Shown here: positions 17,901 through 29,900 of the stretch, piece by piece | How positions within the stretch are numbered: position 1 is the stretch's first letter | Layout: each line of letters starts with the position of its first letter | Origin: Xenorhabdus griffiniae | GTDB lineage: Bacteria; Pseudomonadota; Gammaproteobacteria; Enterobacterales; Enterobacteriaceae | Direction of reading: 5' to 3' | Length of the DNA: 34,436 nt | Assembly (NCBI RefSeq): GCF_015163655.1 | Contig: NZ_JADEUF010000035.1 | Coordinates: forward strand, 1-34,436 | Made by a program: the position numbers and the translations under genes | The notes under the pieces: model-generated | The model's database searches: none | What the model was told of the DNA's origin: nothing | What the model saw: the letters and a program-made list of their open reading frames with translations, nothing else

Positions 17901-20900
17901 GCCTGACGCCAGACCACTTGCACCGGTTGTGCCAGTTCTCGCCAGCAAACGGCAGTACGCAGAATATCATGGCGGTCGATAACCAATTGTAGCGCCGCTA
18001 AAAAGGCATTCAGGCGCTCACGGGTATCGAACGCGAGCACGCTTTGCAGCAGATAATTATCCCCCTGGGTCTGTAACAGATGATGGAACAAAATCCCTTC
18101 CTGTAACGGCGCGAGGGGATAGATATCCTGCACATTGGCGCCGCCACCCGGAACAGTATTAACGATGGCATCAATTTCAGTCTGGGACAGGGAAACCAAA
18201 GGCAGCATGGCGGGGGTAATGGTTGTGCACTCTTCAGCGATGAGATTGGGTGGCACGACAAAGGTGTTGGCATCACGGCGGACAGTCTGCGCCATATCAA
18301 TCAGGACAGGGGCGACGAAGACACTGCGAACGTCGAGCTGCCAGCCCAGATTGCGCAGTTCCTCGATCAGGCTGACAATCATCAGTGAATGGCCACCGAG
18401 TTCGAAGAAGTGGTCATGGCGGCTGACTTGTTTCAATCCCAGAAGTTTTTGCCAGATTTGAGCTAAGGCGATTTCTGTCTCACCGACAGGGGCTTCATAG
18501 CCGCGAGCAACAACCGCCGATAAATCGGGAGCAGGCAGGGCCTGGCGGTCGAGTTTACCGTTAGGGGTGAGCGGGAAAGTCTCTAAAGTGACAAAAGCGC
18601 TGGGTAACATATAGTCGGCAAGGTGTTGGGCGAGTTGCTGGCGCAGTTCAGCCGGCACCAACTCCACGCCCGCCCGTGGCCGCAGGTAGGCCACCAGCCG
18701 TTTCTGGCCGGGCTCATCTTCACGGGCTAATACCACGGCGTCGCGCACGCCATGACATTGTTCCAGTTTTGCCTCGATTTCCCCCAATTCAATGCGGAAG
18801 CCCCGCAGTTTGACCTGAAAATCATTGCGGCCCAGGTATTCGATATTGCCATCGGGCAGCCAGCGACCGAGATCGCCAGTCTTGTACATCCGGGCAGCCG
18901 AATTCAGGAAGAATGGATCAGTGAGGAAGCGCTCGGCGGTGAGTTCAGGCCGGTTCAAATAGCCTCTGGTGACACCGTCACCGACGATATAGATTTCGCC
19001 AGCCACGCCGAGCGGAGCCGGTTGACCGTGGGGGTCAAGAATATAGATCCGCAGATCAGCCAGTGGCTGACCAATCAAGCTGCCCCGTCCTGAATAAATA
19101 TCGGCTTCGGTCAGTTCGCGATAGGTAGCATGAACAGTAATTTCGGTGATGCCATACATATTGACCAGACGGGTTTGCGCGGTCGGATTGCGGGTCACCC
19201 ACGGGATAAGGGTATGTAATTCCAGCGCCTCACCGCCAAAAATAATGCACCGCAGGGCGTGTTTAGCCACACCCTGAGCGGCAATCAGTGAACGGAAAGC
19301 ACTGGGTGTCTGGTTTAAGATCGTGACGTGTTCACGGCACAATAGCGAATAGAATAGCTGCGGTGAACGGGCACACTCGGCTGAAATAACGACCAACCGA
19401 CCACCGTAAGCCAAAGCCCCCCACAGTTCCCAGACGGAGAAATCGAAAGCAAATGAGTGGAACAGCGTCCAGACGTCTTTATCATCAAACTGGAAACGGG
19501 ATTGGGTTGCGGCTAACAGGCGGATGACATTGGCGTGTTCAACCATCACCCCTTTCGGTGTTCCGGTCGATCCCGACGTGTAAATCACGTAGGCCAGATG
19601 GCGGGATGTCAGCCCCAGTGCCTGTGCGTCTGGATTATCGGTCGGCTGCATTGTCAGGAATGCTGTCTGGCTATCACAGATATTATCCAGCAAGACCGTA
19701 GGTAAGGCGCTGTCCAGCTTGTTGCGTAACGTTGCTTGAGTCAGTAAAGCCACAGGCGCCGCATCTTCCAGCACATAGGCCAATCGCTCGGCGGGGTAGG
19801 CCGGATCGAGCGGCACATAGGCACCACCTGCTTTGAGAATTGCCAGTAAACCGACCACCATCGCCAGACCACGCTCGATACAAATCGCGATCCGATCGTC
19901 CGGACGCACGCCAGACGCAATGAGATAATGCGCTAACTGATTGGCACGGCGGTTTAACTCACCATAGCTGATCGTTTGTTCCTCAAATACAGCGGCGATA
20001 GCTTCAGGATGTTGTGCGGCCTGCGCTTCAAATAGTTGGTGGATCAACGCGTCTTGTGGGAAGTTCTGCTGGGTGGCATTGAATTCCACCAACAGTTGCC
20101 GTCGCTCCGATTCTGGCAGCAGGGGCAGGGCACCAATAAGTTGTGTCTCATCCGCCACCATAGCGGTCAACACATTTGTCAGGTAACCCACCAAACGCTC
20201 AATGGTCGTGGCGTCGAATAAATCCGTGGCGTAGGCCAGTTCACCGACCAGGCGGCCGTCCTCATTTTCGGCCAATGACAAGGTCAAATCAAAGTGAGCA
20301 CTATAGTGTTCCTGCTCAATGTGGGTGAGTTGTAGCTCAGGCAAGGCTAACGCTTGTCGTGATATATGTTGTGGTGTGTTGTTTAAGGCCAGCATCACCT
20401 GGAAAATGGGGCTGTAACTCAGGTTGCGTTCAGGCTGGAGCGCTTCCACCACCTGTTCAAAGGGCAGATCCTGATGGGCATAGGCCGCGAAAGCGTGTTC
20501 CCGCACTTGGGCGAGCAAGTCAGCAACACGACTGGAATTATCCAGCGTGATACGTAAGGCCAGTGTATTGACGAAGAACCCGATTAATCCTTCCAGTTCA
20601 TGGTGTGGACGGTTAGCAACCGGGGTGCCGATGACAATATCCTCCTGTCCACTCAGTCGGGCCAATACGATACTCCAGGCACTGAGTACGGTCATAAATA
20701 AGGTGGTGCGATGGCGCTGTCCAAGACGCTTAAGCGCAGTCAATAAGTCTGCATCAACATTGACAGGGAGCCGGCGGCCAACATAGGACTGTACCGCTGG
20801 GCGGGGTCGGTCGGTTGGCAATGTCAATAAAGCCGGCGCACCTTCAAGCTGGGAACACCAGAAGTCGCGCTGTTTCGCAATGGCACTTTCTTGTAACCAT

Positions 20901-23900
20901 TCTCGCTGCCAGACGGCATAGTCGGCGTACTGAATCGGCAAGGGGGGTAAGGGATCATCTTGGCTGTCGAGGGCGGCGCGGTAAAGGGCGCTGAATTCAC
21001 GCAGCAATACGCCGATGGACCAGCCATCCGAGATAATATGATGCTGGGTGAGCAGCAAGATATGTTCCTCATCGGCCAGTTGCAGCAAATGACCGCGGAT
21101 CAGCGAACCTTGGCTAAAATCAAAAGGTGTTTGTGCTTCGAGATCGGTTAATTCCGCGATACGGTTAATATGCGCTTCTGGCGTTAATGCGCGCAAATCC
21201 TGATAAGACAGGGAAAAACCCCTATCAGCCGGATCGATTTGTTGGCAAGGTTGGCTGGAAACCAGCACAAAACGGGTACGCAGGTTTTCATGGCGGGCGA
21301 CCAGAAGATCAAGGGCGCGGATTAAAACTGGGCGATTAAGTTGTCCGCTTAGGCGCAACGCCATCGGGATATGATAAGCCAGGCTGGCTGCCGGATTGAG
21401 CTGAGTGAGAAACCATAAACGTTGTTGAGCAAAGGACAGGGGCAACAGCTGACTGCGGTCAGCGACAGGGATGTTTGTCTGAGCGATTGTTGACGTATCA
21501 GTTAGCGCGCGGGCCAAATCGATCAAACGCGGTTGCTCAAAAAGTTGCTGTAACGGCAACTCGTGGGCCAATTGTTGACGAATGCGGGCCGCCAGCTGGA
21601 CAGCCAGCAGGGAATGGCCGCCGAGTTCGAAGAAATGATCGTAACGGCCGACATGTTCCAGTCCGAGCAGATCTTGCCAAATCTCAGCCAGAATAATTTC
21701 TGTTTCACCCTCGGGGGCTTCATAGTGGCGCGTGACCACCGCGGATAAATCCGGTGCCGGCAGAGCCCGGCGATCCAGCTTGCCGTTGGGGGTGAGCGGG
21801 AAGGTATCCAGCGTGATAAAGGCACTGGGTAACATATACTCAGCCAGATGCTGGGCGAGTTGTTGTCGTAACTCAGCCGGAACCAATTCAATTCCTTCTT
21901 GTGGTAGCAGATAGGCCACCAGTCGCTTTTGTCCGGGTTCATCTTCGCGCGCCATTACCACGGCTTCACGCACGCCGTCACATTGGGTCAGTCTGGCCTC
22001 GATTTCGCCCAGTTCGATACGGAAGCCCCGCAGTTTGACCTGAAAATCATTGCGGCCGAGGTATTCGATATTGCCATCGGGCAACCAGCGGCCGAGGTCA
22101 CCGGTTTTGTACATGCGGGCATCAGGCTCTGAAGAGAACGGATCGGCAAGGAAGCGTTCAGCGGTCAGTTCAGGGCGATTCAGGTAGCCACGGGCAACCC
22201 CAGCACCGGCAATATAAATTTCACCGGCAACCCCAGAAGGGACAGGTTGACCTTGTTGATTCAGGATATAGATCTGGGTATTCGCAATCGGGTGACCAAT
22301 GGGGATTTTTCTGCCTTTACCTTCAACGTCTTCGTCTTCCAGAACAGGGATTTCATAGGCGGTGGCAAACGTGGTTGTCTCTGTTGGTCCATACATATTC
22401 AGTAAATGTTTGGGTGAATGTTCGGTTCTAAGGCGAATGGCAGGACGGGTATCACCCTGTTCGCCACCAAAAAGGACATAACGCAAACCAGACAATGCTG
22501 GCGCAATTAAACTCGCATATTGGTTAAACAGTGCCGTGGTCAGGAATAACGCACTGACACCCTCCGCTGATAAGTACTCACCAAAATCAGTGGGTTGTAA
22601 CAAGGTTTTTTCTGGAATTAACAGAATACGCGCGCCATGAACTAAGCCAGCCCACACCTCCCACGTGGCGGCATCAAATGAGACATTGGCGCAATGGGCA
22701 ATACAGTCGTCAGGTCCTATATCGGCAAAGCCATTATTGATGATAAGGCTAACGACGTTGCGATGTTCGACCATCACCCCTTTGGGCTGGCCGGTCGAAC
22801 CCGATGTGTAAATGACATAGGCTAAATGACGTGATGTCAGTCCCAGTGCTTGGGCGTTTGGGGTATCCGTCGGTTGTGTCGTCAGCAGGGTTTCATTGCG
22901 GTCACATAAAGAGTCAAGCAAGATCGTCGGCACGGTGTCAGGCAGCTTGTTGACTTGTGCTGTCTGGGTCAATAAAACAACGGGAGCTGAATCCCTGAGC
23001 ATATAGGCTAACCGTTCAATCGGATAGGTTGGATCGAGCGGGACATAGGCACCGCCTGCCTTGAGGATCGCCAGTAAGCCGACCACCATCTCCAGACTGC
23101 GTTCGATACAGATAGCGACGCGATCATCTGGACGCACCCCTAGCGTAATCAAATGATGAGCCAGACGATTGGCATGTTGGTTCAATTCTACGTAGCTCAA
23201 TGTCTGGCCTTCGCAAATCACGGCGGTGGCATGGGGGCGTTGTAATGCCTGAGCTTCAATGAGTTGATGGATCAGGGCATTTTGCGGAAAATCCACTTGG
23301 GTTGGGTTGAAGCCTACCAGCAATTGTTGACGCTCTGGTTCCGGCAAGATTGGAACATTTAGGATCAATTGTTGTGGGTTGTGGATCAGGGCATCGATCA
23401 GGCCGTTAATGGCCGTTTCCAGATAGGCGGTGGTGCGTTCTGGCGCAATTTCTGTCACGGTCAGGGCGGTTAATTGGAAATTATCCCCTAAATCATCGAC
23501 TGACAGGGTAATGGGATAGTTGGTCTGCTCTTCAGCCGCAACCAGTCGCATATCTGTCCAGATTGTGTCAATGGCGTCTCCCTTGTCAGTCTGGCTATGG
23601 CGATAATTCAGCAAAGCACTGAACAGTGGCAATGGTTGTGCCACGCCACTGCACCGTTGTGCCAGCGCTAATGGGGCCTGTTCATGCCCCAGCAAGGTGG
23701 TCAGGTTATGGTAGGTATCCTGCACGATTTCCTGTACGGTACGTCCGCCCAGAGAAATACGAATTGGCAACGTATTGATAAACATCCCCAATATACGATC
23801 AGCCCCTGCATTACCTTGCAGGCGGCCCAATAACACGGAGCCAAACACCACATCATCACGACCGCTAGTCTGGGCTAATACCTGTGCCCAGGCTACGTGG

Positions 23901-26900
23901 AACAGGACGCCCGGGCTGACTCCCAAACGGCGGGATTGAACACGAATGGCTTCCGCCCGTTCAGGAGTGAGTAAAAGTCTGGATTTGGCGACAGAGACAG
24001 GTTTAGTGTCGTTTGGCGCGTTTTTAGGAATAGCGAGTACACCGAACGGCGCCGTGGGTTCATCAATATCGGCGAGCTGTTCGCGAAAGTAATCCTCATG
24101 TACTGAACTCGGTACATTCAGGATCTGGGCGATAAAGTTGCGATAGGGTAGCGTGGTAGGCAGAGCTTCCGCATTTCCTCGTAATATTTGGGTAATCTCA
24201 GCGAAAACCAGATCCAGTGTCATATGGTCGCTGACCAGATGGTGGAAACGCAGTGCCAGCAACCACTCATTTTGTGCCGGATCAAGGGTAATATCAGCCG
24301 TAAATAAGGGGGCTTGAGTCAGGTCGATACGATGCTGGCGCGGATCGGTATGAACCTGTAACTGCGCTGGAATATCGTTGGTCGAGATTGGGATGAATTC
24401 ACGGACAGTGAGCGGTGCCTGACGCCAAACCACCTGAACCGGTTGCGCCAGATCTTGCCAGTAAACCGCCGTGCGCAGGATGTCATGACGATCAATAACT
24501 TGCTGTAAGGCACCTAAAAAAGCCTCAAGACGTTTACGGGTATCGAAGGCAAGTATGATTTGCAATAAATAGGTGTCGCCTTGTGCCTGCAACAGATGAT
24601 GGAACAGGATGCCTTCCTGCAAGGGAGACAATGGATAGATATCCTGTACATTACTTGCCCCATCAGAAACAGTATTAACGATGGCATCAATCTCAGCCTG
24701 GGACAGGGAAACCAGTGGCAGCATAGCGGGCGTAATAGCGGTACAGCCCTCGGGTATCAGGTTGGGTGGCACGATAAAGGTATGGGTATCACGCTGGAGA
24801 TTCTGGGCCATATCGATCAGGATGGGCGCAGCGAATACACTGCGAACGTCAAGTTGCCAACCCAGCTTGCGCAGTTCTTCGATCAGGCTGACTATCATCA
24901 ACGAGTGACCGCCAAGTTCAAAGAAGTGGTCGTGGCGGCTGACTTGTTCCAATCCCAATAGCTCTTGCCAGATTTGTGCCAGGGTAGTTTCCGTTTCACC
25001 CATCGGGGGTTCATGACGGTGCATCACGATGGCGGATGCATCGGGTTCAGGCAGCGCCTGATGGTCAAGTTTGCCGTTTGGCGTTAACGGAAAGGATGCC
25101 AGCGTGACAAAGGCGCTGGGCAGCATATAGTCAGCGAGGTGCCGGGCAAGTTGCTGGCGCAGTTTGGCTGGCACCAATTCAGCGCTTTCCTTTGGCAGCA
25201 GATAGGCAACAAGTCGTTTCTGGCCTTGATCTTCGCGAGCAACCACCACCGCTTCACGTACTCCATCACATTGTGTGAGTTTGGTTTCGATTTCCCCCAA
25301 TTCAATGCGGAAACCACGGAGCTTGATTTGAAAATCATTGCGGCCCAAATATTCGATATTGCCATTGGCGAGCCAGCGCCCGAGATCTCCTGTTTTGTAC
25401 ATCCGTGCGTTGGGGTTGGAAGAGAACGGATCAGCGAGGAAGCGTTCGGCAGTGAGTTCGGGACGATTAAGATAACCGCGGGCAATTCCCGCACCAGCAA
25501 TATAGATCTCCCCTATGACACCCAGCGGGACTGGCTGATAATGGGTATTAAGGAGATAGATTTGGGTGTTGGCTATGGGGCGGCCAATCGGCGGTGGATT
25601 ATCGGTTGAGCTATCCTCTGCGCAGGGACAGGCATAGAGCGTAGCACAGACCGTGATTTCCGTCGGTCCATAGGCATTGAGCATTTGCCGCCCGGGTGAC
25701 CAGCGTTTAACTAAGGTTGATGGGCAGGCCTCTCCTCCCACCAGCAAGGTTTGCAGGGTATCAGGCAGGGAATCCATTGCGGCCAACGCAGTGGGCGACA
25801 GGAGAACATGGCTGATGGCCTGCTCGGTTAAGTAACCGGACAGTATGGCTCCGGGCAGCAGATTGGCTCGTTTGGCCAGATAGAGACGCCCGCCGGCCAT
25901 TAAAGCCATACAACATTCCCAAATACAGGCATCGAAACTGTTTGAAGCGAACTGTAAGACGCGACTCGCTGGGGTTAGTGCCAGCGCATGTTGCTGAGTC
26001 GTGATCAAATTGCACAGGCTATAATGTTCGATCATTACCCCTTTCGGTTGACCGGTCGAACCGGAAGTATAAATGACATAGGCCAGATGGTGTGACGCTA
26101 AACCCAATGCCTGTGCGTCTGGATTATCAGCAGGTTGGGTTGTCAGGTACGGTTCGGGATTATCCAGTAAGACGGTTGGCAAAGCGTTAAATTGAGCAAG
26201 CCACCCTGATCGGGACAGTGCCGATTGCGTGAGTAACGCCACCGGAGCAGCATCTTCAACCATGTAAGCCAGCCGTTCGGCCGGATAAATGGGATCGAGC
26301 GGCACATAAGCCCCGCCCGCTTTGAGGATAGCCAGTAAGCCGACTACCATCTCCAGACTACGCTCAGCGCAGAGGGCGACGCGATCGTCTGGACGTACCC
26401 CTAACGTAATCAGGTAATGGGCTAATTGATTGGCGCGGTGGTTTAATTCGCCATAGCTCAGCGTTTGGTCTTCGTAGACTACGGCAGTGGCATCGGGACA
26501 CTGTTCTGCCTGAGATTCGAACAGTTGATGGATCAACGCCGTTTGCGGAAAATCCATCTGCGTCGCGTTGAAGTCCACCAGCAGTTGTTGCCGTTCTGAG
26601 GCGGGCAGCATCGGTAAAGTGGCAATGGGTTGGGTTTCATCCCCCGCCATAACCGTCAGCACATGGGTTAAGTAACCGACCATACGCTCAATGGTTGCGG
26701 CGTCAAACAGATCGGCTGCATAGGCCAAATCACCGACCAGACCGGCTTCGGTTTCGGTCAGTGACAAGGTTAAGTCAAAGTGAGCGTTGGGATGTGCCTG
26801 TTCAATGGGGATGCATTGGATATCGGATAATGCCAGCGCCTGAGCGGGGGTATTATTTAAAGCCAGCATTACCTGGAAGATCGGGCTGTAGCTGAGATTG

Positions 26901-29900
26901 CGTTCAGGCTGGAGCGCTTCCACCACCTGCTCAAAGGGCAGATCCTGATGAGCATAAGCGGCGAGCGCTCGCTCCCTAACCTGAGTCAGCAGGTCAGTGA
27001 TAGTGACGGGATCATTCAGGCTGACGCGTAAGGCCAGTGTATTAACGAAGAAACCGATTAATCCTTCAAGTTCATGGTGTGGTCGGTTAGCGACAGGGGT
27101 ACCGATAACGATATCATCCTGACCACTCAGCCGGGACAATACAATACCCCAGGCACTCAGCACAGTCATAAACAAGGTAGTGTTATGGCGCTGTCCAAGT
27201 TTTTTCAATGATGCCAATAAAGCGGCCTCAAACTGTACAGGCACTCGACCACCGACAAAAGTTTGTGTCGCCGGACGCGGGCGGTCGATTGGGAGAGACA
27301 GTAAAGCCGGTGCGTCTGCAAGCTGAGTACACCAGAAATCGCGTTGTGCAGTGAGGGTGGCTTCTTGCAACCATTTACGTTGCCAGACCGCATAATCGGC
27401 GTACTGGATCGGCAATGGCGGCAAGGGGACATCTTGGCCGTCGAGGATGGCGCGATAAAGCACACTGAGTTCATGCATGAGTATACCGATGGACCAGCCG
27501 TCAGAAATAATATGATGCTGGGTAAGCAGCAAGACGTGCTCTTCGTCTGCCAGTTGCAGCAAGTGACCGCGGATTAGCGGGCCTCGGGTAAAGTCAAAAG
27601 ACGTTTGTGCTTCAAGGGCGATCAAATCAGCAACATGGACGGAGTGCGTTTCTGGTGCCAGCGAGCGTAAGTCTTGGTAAGACAGGGCAAAGTTAATGTC
27701 AGTTGGTTCGATGTGCTGATAAGGCTGGCCGGAAACCAGCACAAAGCAAGTGCGCAAGTTTTCATGTCGGGCGATCAATTGGTCAAATGCACGGATTAAG
27801 GCCGGACGATTAAGTTGACCGATCAGGCGTAATGCCAAAGGAATATGATAGGCCAGACTGGCCGCTTGATCGATCTGACTCAGGAACCACAATCTTTGTT
27901 GAGCAAAGGACAGAGGTAACGGTTGGTTGCGATCAGTAACAGGGATTGTTATTTGGGCTATAGCTGAAGCGCCATTAAGTGTTTGAGCCAGGTCTGTCAA
28001 TATGGGTTGATCAAAGAGCTGTTGGAGTGACAAATTTCGTGCCAAATCTTGGCGTACATGTGCGACGAGTTGGACGGCAAGCAGGGAATGACCACCCAAT
28101 TCAAAGAAATGATCGTGGCGACCTACTTGTGCCAGTCCGAGTAACTCTTGCCAAATCTGAGCCAGAGCGATTTCTGTCTCACCGACGGGGGCTTCGTAGC
28201 CGTGAGCGACTACGGCTGACAGTTCAGGAGCAGGCAGGGCCTGACGGTTGAGTTTGCCATTGGGCGTCAGCGGGAAGGACGTCAACGTGACAAAAGCACT
28301 GGGTAACATATAGTCAGCGAGATACTGGGCGAGTTGCTGGCGCAGTGCAGCGGGTTCCAGTTCAAATCCCTCTTGCGGTAACAGATAGGCCACCAGTCGT
28401 TTTCCATCTTCGCGGGCGATCACGACCGCTTCACGTACGCCGTCACATTGACTCAATCTGGCTTCGATTTCTCCCAGCTCGATACGGAAGCCACGCAACT
28501 TGACCTGAAAATCATTGCGCCCGAGATATTCGATATTGCCATCGGGCAGCCAGCGGCCGAGATCACCGGTTTTATACATGCGGCTGTTTGGCTGTGAAGC
28601 GAAGAGATCGGTCTGGAAACGTTCGGCAGTCAGTTCAGGTCGATTCAGGTAACCACGGGCTACGCCGGCACCGGCAATATAAATTTCCCCTGTCACACCG
28701 CGAGGAACGGGTTGGCCGTGTGAGTCCAGGATATAAATCTGGGTATTGGCAATCGGGCGGCCGACAGGAATGGAACGCGTCACATCAACGGGGGAACTCA
28801 GCGCATAGGTAGTAGCAAATGTTGTGGTTTCTGTTGGCCCATAGCCATTTATCAGGTGAACGGGTTGAGATTCAGCCGATTGCACCTGTTGTATCTTCCT
28901 TGGATCGAGTACATCACCGCCGATAAGCAGGTAGCGCAATTGTCCAAACAGGGGTTTGAGGCTATCGAGATATTCGTTGAATAAACCCACCGTCAACCAG
29001 AGGGCGGTGACGCGTTCCTTGATCAGTGCATCACAGAAATGTGCCGGATCGAGCAACACCGATTGTGGCACCACATGCAGGCGGGCGCCATTGAGCAAGG
29101 CGGACCAAATTTCCCAGGTCGAGGCATCAAAAGCGATATTGGCACAATGGGCGACACAGTCATTCGAATCAATATCAGCAAAGCCACTATTAACGATAAG
29201 ACGAAGAACATTACGATGTTCTATCATCACGCCTTTAGGTTGGCCGGTAGAACCAGAGGTATAGATCACATAGGCCAAATTCTGTGATGTCAGACCTAAT
29301 GCGTGTGGATTGGGGTTGTGAGTGGGTTGTGCCGCCCAAAACGATTCTTGGGTATCAAGCAATACGGTAGGTATCAGGTTGTTTAATCTGCTAACTTGTA
29401 TTGTCTGGGTCAGCAGAACCACAGGCTCTGCATCTTCAAGCATATAAACCAGTCGTTCAGTCGGATAGCTTGGGTCAAGTGGCACGTAAGCCCCGCCAGC
29501 CTTGAGAATAGCCAGCAAACCAACCACCGTTTCCAGACTGCGTTCGGCACAGATGGCAATTCGATCATCTGGACGCACACCCAACGCAATCAGGTAATGG
29601 GCCAACCGATTGGCTCGGCGGTTAAGTTCGTCATAGCTCAGGCATTGCTCTGCAAACACGATGGCTGTTGCATCGGGATGATGTTTCACCTGGGTTTCGA
29701 ATAGCTGGTGGATCAAGGCATTTTGTGGAAAATCTGCTTGGGTGGCATTAAAGTCCACCAACAGTTGTTGCCGTTCTGACACGGGTAAAATGGATAGCTC
29801 TTGGATTAATCGTCGTGGTTTGTGAGCCAAAGCGTCAACTAATCCACTGATAGCGGTCGCCAGATAAGTAATTATGCGTGTCGGATCAATACTTGCCACC

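Noticed and set aside
25139-25609. Plus-strand open frames above 100 codons, such as this one and 31333-31797
   Set aside because: Similar antisense frames recur at the same place in many modules because they mirror conserved A-domain coding sequence. They have no independent support.
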